Of a stretch of 19,994 nt of DNA, positions 1 to 5,980 are shown in pieces. Each line of letters begins with the position of its first letter. The stretch's first letter is position 1. This DNA is from JAKORR01 sp964608495 (lineage in GTDB: Bacteria > Armatimonadota > Zipacnadia > Zipacnadales > FEN-943). The notes beneath the pieces were generated by a model. The model was not told the DNA's origin, ran no database searches, and worked only from the letters and a program-made list of their open reading frames with translations. The DNA lies in NCBI GenBank assembly GCA_964608495.1, contig CAZSOQ010000091.1, positions 1-19,994 of the forward strand, in the 5' to 3' direction. The position numbers and the translations under genes were made by a program.

Positions 1-112
1 CGTTCAACACGTCATGGCTGGTGACGGGCACGGGCCGTTCGCCGCCATGTTCGCTTCCCTGTGGCGAGCCAAGGTCCGCCCAGTGGACCGCGCCTCTCAG
101 TATGCGGGCCAT
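1..112 (-). CDS. MazF-like mRNA interferase toxin (partial, cut by window edge)
   Basis: This is the first 37 codons of a gene reading leftward off the window. The ATG at 112-110 overlaps the last 16 bases of the antitoxin gene, the usual translationally coupled arrangement in type II toxin-antitoxin modules. The N-terminus reads LRGAVHWADLGSPQGSEHGG followed by ERPVPVTSHDVLN. It fits the MazF/PemK opening pattern: an Arg-Gly turn, an aromatic-Ala-Asp-Leu strand, a Gly-Ser-Glu loop, then Arg-Pro-Val. Known MazF toxins are ribosome-independent endoribonucleases of about 110 residues, so roughly two thirds lies outside. Its assignment rests on the N-terminal motif and the partner gene. Catalytic residues further along cannot be checked. 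Confidence 0.8.
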   Translation of the reverse strand, partial: MARILRGAVHWADLGSPQGSEHGGERPVPVTSHDVLN

Positions 113-339
113 TCCTGCGCCTCCCAGGACAGGCCTTCCTCCGCGAGGGCGATCTCCTCGGCGGGATCGAGCTTTGCGCATTCCTCCGCCAGACGCCGCC
201 GCGTCTTCCATGCGAGGAAACTGTCCACCGCTGCCTGCACGGCTCGGCTGCGGCTGGTGTACTGCTGAGCCGCCACAAGGCGGTCGAGTCTGGCCAGGGC
301 GTTCTCGTCCAGCGTAACGGCTACCTTCCGGGTGGGCAT
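97..339 (-). CDS. Ribbon-helix-helix (CopG/MetJ-like) antitoxin of a MazEF-type module
   Basis: This 80-residue protein opens with RKVAVTLDENALARLDRLVA, a short basic beta strand followed by a helix. The segment SRSRAVQAAVDSFL (about residues 29-42) then gives the second helix of a ribbon-helix-helix fold. The C-terminal half is rich in Glu and Ala and ends in EAQEWPAY, as expected for a tail that docks on and blocks a toxin. RHH antitoxins bind DNA as dimers and usually repress their own promoter. An inverted repeat over the -10 element upstream fits that. The start ATG at 339 has an AGGAGA site five bases upstream. The gene overlaps the toxin start by 16 bases. Pairing of RHH antitoxins with MazF toxins is established in other bacteria. 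Confidence 0.88.
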   Translation of the reverse strand: MPTRKVAVTLDENALARLDRLVAAQQYTSRSRAVQAAVDSFLAWKTRRRLAEECAKLDPAEEIALAEEGLSWEAQEWPAY

Positions 340-357
340 CGTACTCTCCTCAGAGTC

Positions 358-380
358 TGGTATTCCATTTCATCATACCA
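358..380. promoter_or_regulatory. Candidate operator: inverted repeat over the antitoxin -10
   Basis: TGGTAT (358-363) and ATACCA (375-380) are a perfect 6-bp inverted repeat separated by 11 bases. The right arm overlaps the -10 hexamer and the left arm lies just past the expected transcription start. Binding here by the ribbon-helix-helix antitoxin would block initiation, the usual autoregulation of such modules. This role is inferred from position and symmetry. The stretch is also noticeably AT-rich for this genome. Confidence 0.55.
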
Positions 381-400
381 CGACGGCGGCGGCGTTTCAA
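372..400 (-). promoter_or_regulatory. Promoter of the toxin-antitoxin operon
   Basis: On the minus strand, TTGAAA (400-395) is followed by a 17-base spacer and TATGAT (377-372). Each hexamer matches the sigma70 consensus at five of six positions. Transcription would begin near 365, giving a leader of about 26 bases before the antitoxin ATG at 339. Confidence 0.75.
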
Positions 401-421
401 CACAGCGCCACTCCAGAACGC

Positions 422-446
422 AGAAAGCCCCCGCGCTTGCGGGGGC
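422..446 (-). terminator. Rho-independent terminator of the tRNA-Pro unit
   Basis: On the minus strand an 8-bp perfect stem GCCCCCGC/GCGGGGGC closes a 4-base loop (AAGC) and is followed by TTTCT. It begins 19 bases beyond the CCA end of the tRNA, so it should end the tRNA transcript and insulate it from the toxin-antitoxin promoter. Confidence 0.85.
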
Positions 447-465
447 CCGTGTGTCTGCTCTTACT

Positions 466-543
466 TGGTCGGGGCGGGCGGATTTGAACCGCCGACCTCA
501 CGGTCCCGAACCGTGCGCGCTGACCAAACTGCGCCACGCCCCG
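466..543 (-). tRNA. tRNA-Pro (anticodon CGG)
   Basis: The minus strand folds as a complete cloverleaf. The acceptor stem is CGGGGCG (543-537) with CGCCCCG (476-470). The D arm is GCGC/GCGC. The anticodon stem is CACGG/CCGTG around the loop TTCGGGA, giving anticodon CGG at 508-506. The T arm is GGCGG TTCAAAT CCGCC. The discriminator base is A (469) and CCA is encoded at 468-466. The first base C and the CGG anticodon identify proline, reading CCG codons. It has its own promoter upstream and a hairpin terminator downstream. Confidence 0.96.
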
Positions 544-555
544 ACCGGTGGCGTA

Positions 556-584
556 AGTATCGTCCTCGGGGCCCCACCTGTCAA
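556..584 (-). promoter_or_regulatory. Promoter of the tRNA-Pro gene
   Basis: The minus strand carries a perfect TTGACA (584-579), a 17-base spacer and GATACT (561-556). The expected start is near 549, six bases before the mature tRNA 5' end at 543. I see no terminator between the purC stop and this promoter (585-664), so readthrough from the purC operon is possible. Confidence 0.8.
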
Positions 585-664
585 GGCGCCGGCGGCACGT
601 CCCGGGGGAAGGAAGGGGGCGGCGGCGGTGCCGAACGGGCGGCCGGGCGGACGGTCAGGGCGGG

Positions 665-1570
665 TCAGACGTCCAGCGGATGGCCCGTGATGCGCTCGTA
701 GGCCCGCAGGTAGGTGTCGCGGGTCCTGGCCACAATGTCCGGCGGGAGCTGCGGCCCGGGCGGCTCCTTGTCCCAGCCGGTGCCTTCGGTATAGTCGCGT
801 ACGTGCTGCTTGTCGAAGCCTTCCTGGGGCCTGCCGGGCTGCCAGCGGGCGGCTTCCCAGTAGCGCGAGGAGTCCGGGGTGAGCATCTCGTCCGCGACGA
901 TGAGCTCGCCGTCCGCGATGCCGAACTCGAACTTGGTATCCACGAGCAGAAAGCCGCGCTGGGCCACGTAGTCGGCGGCGAAGGAGTACAGCTCGAGGGT
1001 GAGCCGCTCGATGCGCGAGGCCAGGTCCGCGCCCAGCAGGTCGGCGACCTCGGCCCGCGTGATCTTGAGGTCATGGCCCGCCTCGGCCTTGGTGGTCGGC
1101 GTGAAGATAGGCTCGGGAAGCCTGTCGGCCTCGCGCAGGCCGGGGGGCAGGTGATGATCGCCGACCTTGCCGGTCTCGCGGTACTCCTTCCACCCCGATC
1201 CCGCCAGATACCCGCGGGCCACGCACTCGACCGGGACGACCTCGGCCTTGCGGCACCACATGGCCCGGCCCCGCAGAATGTCCGCGTAGGGCTGGACGGC
1301 CTGGGGGAAATCGGCGACGTCGGCGCTGAGGAGATGGTTGGGGACGATGTGGGCCGTCTTGCCGAACCAGAAGACCGACAGGCCCGTGAGGACGCGGCCC
1401 TTGTCGGGAATGCCCGAGGGCAGGATGACGTCGAAGACGGAGATGCGGTCGCTGGCGACCAGTAGCACGCCGTCGCCATAGTCGTACACGTCGCGGACCT
1501 TGCCGGACCGGCGCGACACCGCGCCCGGGAGATCGGTCTGGAGGACTACCTTCGCCCGCTCGTCACCCAT
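665..1570 (-). CDS. purC: Phosphoribosylaminoimidazole-succinocarboxamide (SAICAR) synthase
   Basis: This 301-residue cytosolic enzyme joins CAIR and aspartate with ATP to give SAICAR in de novo purine synthesis. The opening GKVRDVYD (residues 23-30) and ASDRISVFDVI (39-49) form the nucleotide-binding start of the family. VECVARGYLAGSGWKEY (114-130) is the conserved middle block. LVDTKFEFG (209-217) fits the SAICAR synthase signature, and DEMLTPDSSRYW (227-238) is the other hallmark. The length is typical of the roughly 300-residue type seen in yeast and actinobacteria, longer than the 237-residue E. coli form. The ATG at 1570 has GGGAGGT ten bases upstream. The start lies only 23 bases after the thrC stop, so it is probably the last gene of the accB-hom-thrC-purC operon. 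Confidence 0.97.
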   Translation of the reverse strand: MGDERAKVVLQTDLPGAVSRRSGKVRDVYDYGDGVLLVASDRISVFDVILPSGIPDKGRVLTGLSVFWFGKTAHIVPNHLLSADVADFPQAVQPYADILRGRAMWCRKAEVVPVECVARGYLAGSGWKEYRETGKVGDHHLPPGLREADRLPEPIFTPTTKAEAGHDLKITRAEVADLLGADLASRIERLTLELYSFAADYVAQRGFLLVDTKFEFGIADGELIVADEMLTPDSSRYWEAARWQPGRPQEGFDKQHVRDYTEGTGWDKEPPGPQLPPDIVARTRDTYLRAYERITGHPLDV

Positions 1571-1593
1571 GCGCTCATCTACCTCCCATCCTG

Positions 1594-2730
1594 TCAGCCT
1601 CGTGCGTCGGCCAGCTCGCGGCCGGCGACCCGGCCGAGGCCGGGCTCGTCCAGCCCCAGCAGGTCCACCACGTAGTCCACGTCCGCCGGCACGGGTTCTG
1701 GTTCGTCGGCCATCTCGATGGCCCTGTCGGGGTCCTTGAGGCCGTGACCTGTGAGGGTGCAGACCACCGTCACGGGCTCGTCGCCGAAGAAGCCCTCGCG
1801 CGCGAGCTTGACCACGCCCGCCAGGCCCGTGGCGGAGGCCGGCTCGACGAACAGGCCCTCCATCGAAGACAGATCCCGGTAGGCGGAAAGGATCTCGTCA
1901 TCGGTGAGGGCGCGGAAGAGGCCGCCGGATTCCTCGACGGCCGTGCAGGCGTCGGCCCAGCGGGCCGGATTGCCGATGCGTATCGCCGTGGCCACGGTCT
2001 CGGGCTTCTCGACGGGGCGGCCCAGGCACAAGGGGGCCGCGCCCGCGGCCTGGAAGCCCAGCATGGCCGGCAGGCTGTCCACAAGGCCCTTCTCGTGGTA
2101 CTCCCTGTAGCCCCACCAGTAGGCCGTGATGTTGCCCGCGTTGCCCACGGGGAGGGCGTGGAAGTCCGGCGGGGCGCCGAGGGCATCACAGACCTCGAAG
2201 GCGGCGGTCTTCTGGCCCTCCATGCGGTAGGGATTGAGGGAGTTGACCAGAGCTACGGGGTAACTGTCGGTCACGGCGCGGACGACGGCCAAGCAGTCGT
2301 CGAAGTTGCCGTCCACGGCCAGCGTGCGGGCGCCGTAGGCCAGGGCCTGGCTGAGCTTGCCCAGGGCCACGTAGCCCGACGGGATGAGGACGACCGACAT
2401 CATGCCCGCGGCGGAGGAGTAGGCGGCGGCGGCGGCCGAGGTGTTGCCCGTGGACGCGCACATGGTGATGCGCACGCCCTCCTCCTTGGCCTTGGTGATG
2501 GCCATGGTCATCCCCCGGTCCTTGAAGGAGCCGGTGGGGTTGACGCCCTCGTACTTGAGAAGCAGCCTGATGCGCCCCGGCAGCGAGGGGCCGATGGCCC
2601 TGCTCTCGATCAGGGGCGTGCCGCCCTCGAGGAGAGTGACCACGGGCGTGTCCTCGCTGACGGGGAGGAACTCGCGGTACTCCTCGATGACGCCGCGCCA
2701 CGGCCAGTGGTGGCTGAGAACGCTGGGCAT
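1594..2730 (-). CDS. thrC: Threonine synthase (PLP-dependent)
   Basis: This 378-residue enzyme converts O-phosphohomoserine to threonine and phosphate. EGGTPLIES precedes the PLP lysine motif NPTGSFKDRGM, with Schiff-base Lys70. ASTGNTSAAAAAYSS is the phosphate-gripping Ser/Asn loop. LPVGNAGNITAYWWGYRE is the glycine-rich cofactor loop, and EPASATGLAGVVKL with CTLTGHGLKDP completes the family pattern. Length fits the shorter bacterial and archaeal class rather than the longer E. coli-type enzyme. I chose the ATG at 2730 because GGAGGG sits six bases upstream. An in-frame TTG at 2748 would place that site inside the coding region. It lies 85 bases downstream of hom and 23 bases before purC. 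The phosphohomoserine supplier thrB is not in the window. Confidence 0.96.
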   Translation of the reverse strand: MPSVLSHHWPWRGVIEEYREFLPVSEDTPVVTLLEGGTPLIESRAIGPSLPGRIRLLLKYEGVNPTGSFKDRGMTMAITKAKEEGVRITMCASTGNTSAAAAAYSSAAGMMSVVLIPSGYVALGKLSQALAYGARTLAVDGNFDDCLAVVRAVTDSYPVALVNSLNPYRMEGQKTAAFEVCDALGAPPDFHALPVGNAGNITAYWWGYREYHEKGLVDSLPAMLGFQAAGAAPLCLGRPVEKPETVATAIRIGNPARWADACTAVEESGGLFRALTDDEILSAYRDLSSMEGLFVEPASATGLAGVVKLAREGFFGDEPVTVVCTLTGHGLKDPDRAIEMADEPEPVPADVDYVVDLLGLDEPGLGRVAGRELADARG

Positions 2731-2815
2731 GAGTGTCCCTCCAGGCAAAGGCGCCGGGCCGTGGTACGAGCCGCCCCAAGGGCGACGGGCGAAGCCCCGA
2801 GGCCGCGGGGCGAGC

Positions 2816-4117
2816 CTAGTCGGCCGGCTGCTCCATCACCCTGATGCGCGCGGCGACCGCCTCGACGACGTCGAGGGCCTCGATGCGTCGCAGGGCGCTG
2901 TCCATCCGGCCCTCGGGGCAGACGTGGGTGACCATGACTATCTCGGCGGTCCGGCCGTTGGTGTCCAGTTGGATGACCGAGGCCAGCGACACGCCCTCCT
3001 CGCCGAAGGCGGTGGCGATCTTGCCCAACACGCCGGGCCTGTCGGCGACGCGAAGACGCAGGTAGGTGCTGGTGGCGACGTCCGCCATGGGCACCACATC
3101 GGCGTCAGCAACGCAGGTGCAGAGCACGCGGCCGCGGCAGTCGTTGACGATGTTGCGGGCGGCCTCGATGACGTCGCCGGCCACAGCGGAGCCGGTGGGC
3201 AGATCGCCGGCGCCGCGACCGTAGAGCATCACGTCGCCGCAGCCGTCGCCGTGGACGAAAACGGCATTGAAGGAGCCGCGCACCGAGGCCAGCGGATGAG
3301 TCCGGGGCACGAGGGTGGGATGGACGCGCAGCTCGACGCGACCGTTGTGCCGTCGCCCCAGGGCGAGCAGCTTGATCACGTAGCCCATCTGGGCCGAGTA
3401 CTGGATGTCGGTGGGCGTGAGGGGGCGGATGCCCTCGGTGTGGATGTCCTCGACGTGGGCCCGCAGGCCGAAGGCGATGGCGCACAGGATGGCGAGCTTG
3501 TTGCGGGCGTCGTAGCCCTCGACGTCGTCGGTGGGGTCGGCCTCGGCGTAGCCCAGGCGCTGGGCGTCGGCCAGGGTGGGCTCGAAGGGCTGCTCCTCCT
3601 CGGCCATGCGGGTGAGGATGTAGTTGGTGGTGCCGTTGACGATGCCCAGCACCAGGTCGAGGTGGTTGGCCTCGAGGCTCTCCTTGAGTGCGCGGATGAC
3701 GGGGATCGTGCCGCCGACGGCTCCCTCGAAGAGCAGGTCCACGCCGTGGTCCCGGGCCAGCTCGAACAGCTCGGCGCCGTGCTTGGCGATCATCTCCTTG
3801 TTGGAGGTGACCACGCTCTTGCCGGCGGCCAGGGCGGCGCGCACGAACTCGAGGGCGACACCCACTCCGCCAATGGTCTCGACGATGATCGGGATCTCGG
3901 GGTCCTGGATGACGGACAAGGCATCGGTCGTCCTGACTTCGGCGGGCGGGTAGGCCGGGCGCTCGCGCTGCCAGTCCACGTCGGCGACCCTGGCCACCGT
4001 GATGAGGGCGCCGGTGCGGCGAGCGATCTCGTCGCTATTCTTGCTCAGGAGGCGGTAGAGACCCCCTCCGACGATCCCGAAACCGAGGATACCGACCTTG
4101 ACCTGCTGAGGTTGCAT
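2816..4117 (-). CDS. hom: Homoserine dehydrogenase with C-terminal ACT domain
   Basis: This 433-residue enzyme reduces aspartate semialdehyde to homoserine, the branch point toward threonine and methionine. The Rossmann motif is GFGIVG (residues 12-17). SNKEMIAKHG (105-114), EGAVGGTIPVI (131-141) and GIVNGTTNYIL (158-168) are family blocks. LGYAEADPTDDVEGYDARNK holds the catalytic region, with Lys207 matching the conserved DAxxKL lysine. From about residue 352, LRLRVADRPGVLGKIATAFG is an ACT domain, the usual site of threonine feedback inhibition. It is monofunctional, without an aspartokinase domain. The ATG at 4117 has GGAGG eight bases upstream. It follows accB by 45 bases and precedes thrC, so transcription is probably shared. 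Confidence 0.97.
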   Translation of the reverse strand: MQPQQVKVGILGFGIVGGGLYRLLSKNSDEIARRTGALITVARVADVDWQRERPAYPPAEVRTTDALSVIQDPEIPIIVETIGGVGVALEFVRAALAAGKSVVTSNKEMIAKHGAELFELARDHGVDLLFEGAVGGTIPVIRALKESLEANHLDLVLGIVNGTTNYILTRMAEEEQPFEPTLADAQRLGYAEADPTDDVEGYDARNKLAILCAIAFGLRAHVEDIHTEGIRPLTPTDIQYSAQMGYVIKLLALGRRHNGRVELRVHPTLVPRTHPLASVRGSFNAVFVHGDGCGDVMLYGRGAGDLPTGSAVAGDVIEAARNIVNDCRGRVLCTCVADADVVPMADVATSTYLRLRVADRPGVLGKIATAFGEEGVSLASVIQLDTNGRTAEIVMVTHVCPEGRMDSALRRIEALDVVEAVAARIRVMEQPAD

Positions 4118-4162
4118 TGTCCGCGCCTCCGTAACGCGTGCTGAGGGTCGGCGAAGGTGGGG

Positions 4163-4603
4163 TCAGTGGCTGACCCTGACCAGCATGAGCCGCTGGTCGG
4201 CCTCGACGGGCTGCTGGTTGCCGACGGCTGTCCTGACTACGACACCCGTGACGGGCGACTCGATTTCGCTGAAGACCTTCATGGCCTCGATCAGGCCGAC
4301 GACCTGCCCCCGCTCGACCTGATCCCCCTCCTCAACGTAGGGAGGCGAGTCGGGCGATGCGGCGCGGTAGAACACCCCGGCCATTGAGGCCAAGACGGGC
4401 ACCACGTCGTCGGGGAGCTGCTCGACCGCTTCGGCCGGCGGCTGGGCCTGCCCGAGGGGCGCCAGGACCTGCGCGACCGGGCGCTTGCGGGCCGCCCGCA
4501 CGCGCCAGGCCTCGTCCTCGCACTCCACCTCGATCTCGGTGAGGTTCTCGGACATCAGCAGATCGAGAAGCCAGGATATGTCCTCATCGCGGAGCGGGCT
4601 CAT
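4163..4603 (-). CDS. accB: Biotin carboxyl carrier protein of acetyl-CoA carboxylase
   Basis: This 146-residue carrier holds the biotin that moves CO2 from biotin carboxylase to carboxyltransferase in malonyl-CoA synthesis. The N-terminal segment DISWLLDLLMSENLTEIEVE matches the AccB helix and Leu-Thr-Glu-Ile-Glu strand. A Pro/Ala-rich linker follows (about residues 42-70). The lipoyl/biotinyl domain contains SMAGVFYRAASPDSPPYV and the biotinylation motif EAMKVF, with Lys109 the attachment site (most family members have EAMKMM). I chose the ATG at 4603 because GGAGGA lies five bases upstream. Upstream in-frame starts at 4645 and 4729 lack this and add unconserved residues. It heads the operon with hom, thrC and purC. 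The usual neighbour accC is absent here. Confidence 0.93.
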   Translation of the reverse strand: MSPLRDEDISWLLDLLMSENLTEIEVECEDEAWRVRAARKRPVAQVLAPLGQAQPPAEAVEQLPDDVVPVLASMAGVFYRAASPDSPPYVEEGDQVERGQVVGLIEAMKVFSEIESPVTGVVVRTAVGNQQPVEADQRLMLVRVSH

Positions 4604-4605
4604 CA

Positions 4606-4643
4606 GGGTCCTCCGAGAGATGACGCTCGGGCCGCCCCGACCC
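4606..4643 (-). promoter_or_regulatory. Leader structure that may mask the accB ribosome binding site
   Basis: In the accB mRNA leader, GGGTC (4643-4639) can pair with GACCC (4610-4606), and inside it CCGAG (4630-4626) with CTCGG (4617-4613). Together they cover four of the six bases of the GGAGGA site (4614-4609). A separate hairpin, GCGGG/CCCGC (4662-4658 and 4650-4646), lies just before. The pairing is visible; a regulatory role is speculative. Confidence 0.3.
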
Positions 4644-4707
4644 ATGCGGGTGCAAGTCCCGCGCCAGAAGGCGGTGGCCAGGGAGGAGGCGGAGCGCGGC
4701 TCGCCCA

Positions 4708-4737
4708 AGTATAGCAGCTTGGCGGACACCTGCGGAA
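4708..4737 (-). promoter_or_regulatory. Promoter of the accB-hom-thrC-purC operon
   Basis: TATACT on the minus strand (4713-4708) is a strong -10. The -35 is poor: TTCCGC (4737-4732) at 18 bases or TCCGCA (4736-4731) at 17. A weak -35 beneath a tandem repeat suggests help from an activator. The start would be near 4701, giving a leader of about 98 bases. Confidence 0.55.
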
Positions 4738-4755
4738 GGTCGGTCCGAAGGTCGG
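4735..4755 (-). repeat. Tandem 9-bp direct repeat at the accB promoter
   Basis: The minus strand carries CCGACCTTC twice (4755-4747 and 4743-4735) with a 12-base period, abutting the -35 region and reaching to about -54 from the predicted start. The placement is typical of regulator half-sites. The regulator is unknown. Confidence 0.5.
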
Positions 4756-4898
4756 CACGGCGCGTCCGGCCAGGAGCTCTCAGGGGACCGTGGGGACGGG
4801 TCGCGCGCCGGCACAGGGGACAGTCGGAGAGCTAACAGATCGGCGAGGGCCAGAGCGGCGCCCCCGCCGGACCGCGGATTGCCGCGCGACGCTCTCGG

Positions 4899-5795
4899 CT
4901 AGAAGGCGGGCTGGATGGCCGGGACGCCCACGACGACGGGGTTCGACGGCCCGAGCGGATCAACCATCTGCCTGCGCAGGCCAAAGCCGCCTCCCGCGTC
5001 GGTCGTGTACATGATCTCGTTGCGGTTGCCCGTGCGCAGCCACGAGGGCTCGATATCCTGCGCGGCGTTGTCCGTGAGGCGCGTGGGGGGATCGCCCACT
5101 CTCCTGGCGTCCTTGTAGTAAAGCTCCCAGTCGCCGTCGGCGTCGGAGGCGTAGACCAGCTCATCACGGCTGGAGCGCAAAGTGGGCCAGCGGTGGTTGC
5201 CCGCCTCGCGGGTGATCCTGGTGAGCCCCGTGCCCTGGAGCTCGACGCGCCAGATGTTGTATTGGCCGCCCGCGTCGGAGGCGAAGTAGACTGCTCGGCC
5301 GTCGGCGGACCAGGTGGGGTCGAGCTCGTTGCCGGCGAAGTCGGTAAGATGGACGAGCGCGCCGCCCCTGGCATTGCATAGCCACAGGTCGGCGCTGCCG
5401 GCGGCGTCACGCCGGACGAATACTATCATGCTGCCGTCGGGCGATATCTCGGGGTCGCTGTCGTCAAGGAGGGTGCCCTTCACCCATCGGAGGGCGTTGG
5501 CTTGGGTATTCCACATCGTCAACTGCCCGAGCCCGCTGGAGCGGTCCTCGAAGACGAGCTGCTGACGGTCCCAGCTCAGCGACGGGTTGAGCTGATCGCC
5601 TGCCGCCGGAGCTAAGGGTGCGGCCGCGCCGCCCCGGAAGGTGTAGATATCCCAGTCCACGCCGTTGAACCCCGAGAAGGCGAAGCCGATCCCTACCACG
5701 GTGGGCCCCGTTCCGCTACCGCACCCCCCGATCAGCGTAGCGACGGCAATTGCGGCCAAGGCTGCAGCAGATGCCCTGATAGCGCGGCGTCCCAT
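4899..5795 (-). CDS. Lipoprotein with TolB-like (PD40) beta-propeller repeats
   Basis: This 298-residue protein has a basic, hydrophobic signal peptide ending in the lipobox IGGC, with Cys25 the lipidated residue, so it should be membrane-anchored outside the cytoplasm. The mature part shows five propeller blades of the TolB/PD40 type. Each has an Asp/Asn-Pro-x-Trp/Leu/Ile-Ser turn and a hydrophobic strand: LNPSLSWDRQQLVFE (69-83), DPEISPDGSMIVFV (115-128), LDPTWSADGRAVYFAS (159-173), HRWPTLRSSRDELVYAS (201-217) and IEPSWLRTGNRNEIMY (248-263). Such propellers usually bind proteins or sugars; no enzyme motif is seen. I chose the ATG at 5795 because it starts the signal peptide and has GGAGGT ten bases upstream; the longer frame to 5984 adds unconserved sequence. 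It is monocistronic by spacing. The ligand is unknown. Confidence 0.88.
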   Translation of the reverse strand: MGRRAIRASAAALAAIAVATLIGGCGSGTGPTVVGIGFAFSGFNGVDWDIYTFRGGAAAPLAPAAGDQLNPSLSWDRQQLVFEDRSSGLGQLTMWNTQANALRWVKGTLLDDSDPEISPDGSMIVFVRRDAAGSADLWLCNARGGALVHLTDFAGNELDPTWSADGRAVYFASDAGGQYNIWRVELQGTGLTRITREAGNHRWPTLRSSRDELVYASDADGDWELYYKDARRVGDPPTRLTDNAAQDIEPSWLRTGNRNEIMYTTDAGGGFGLRRQMVDPLGPSNPVVVGVPAIQPAF

Positions 5796-5833
5796 TCTCG
5801 CCCTCACCTCCGGCGGTGCTTGTTCACCGGGGC

Positions 5834-5862
5834 ATTGTACTACCTGCGGCTCGACATTGAAA
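5834..5862 (-). promoter_or_regulatory. Promoter of the propeller lipoprotein gene
   Basis: TACAAT (5839-5834) on the minus strand is a good -10, with TTTCAA (5862-5857) at a 17-base spacing as a weak -35. The start would be near 5827, 32 bases before the ATG. The rest of 5796-5980 shows only small GC hairpins and no convincing terminator for the dehydrogenase gene upstream. Confidence 0.5.
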
Positions 5863-5980
5863 CCGTCGTGCGTCGCCGGCAGCGCCTCCCAGGCGGGCGT
5901 GAGCCGGGCCTCAGGGCGCACAGCGGCAAGTGATGTGCCAGCCCGGGCCGGCCGGGGCGCCGCGCGAGCGCAGGGAACCG

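Noticed and set aside
12..278. Minus-strand 88-codon frame overlapping the antitoxin
   Set aside because: It is out of frame with both the antitoxin and the MazF-like start, is Arg/Pro-rich, and has no motif or ribosome site.
2441..4144. Plus-strand open frame of 567 codons opposite hom and thrC
   Set aside because: It is a GC-driven shadow of two strongly conserved enzymes; its translation is Gly/Asp/Val-rich with no family motif.
4646..4662. Hairpin GCGGG-tgcaagt-CCCGC resembling a tRNA T arm or part of a cobalamin riboswitch
   Set aside because: There is no acceptor, anticodon or D arm, and no B12 box around it. It is simply a 5-bp hairpin in the accB leader.
4604..4729. N-terminal extension of accB to 4729
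   Set aside because: The predicted transcript start (about 4701) lies inside it, and a good ribosome site supports the ATG at 4603.
4873..4886. Hairpin CGCGG-attg-CCGCG just after the propeller lipoprotein stop as a terminator
   Set aside because: The stem is only 5 bp and no T-rich run follows on the minus strand.
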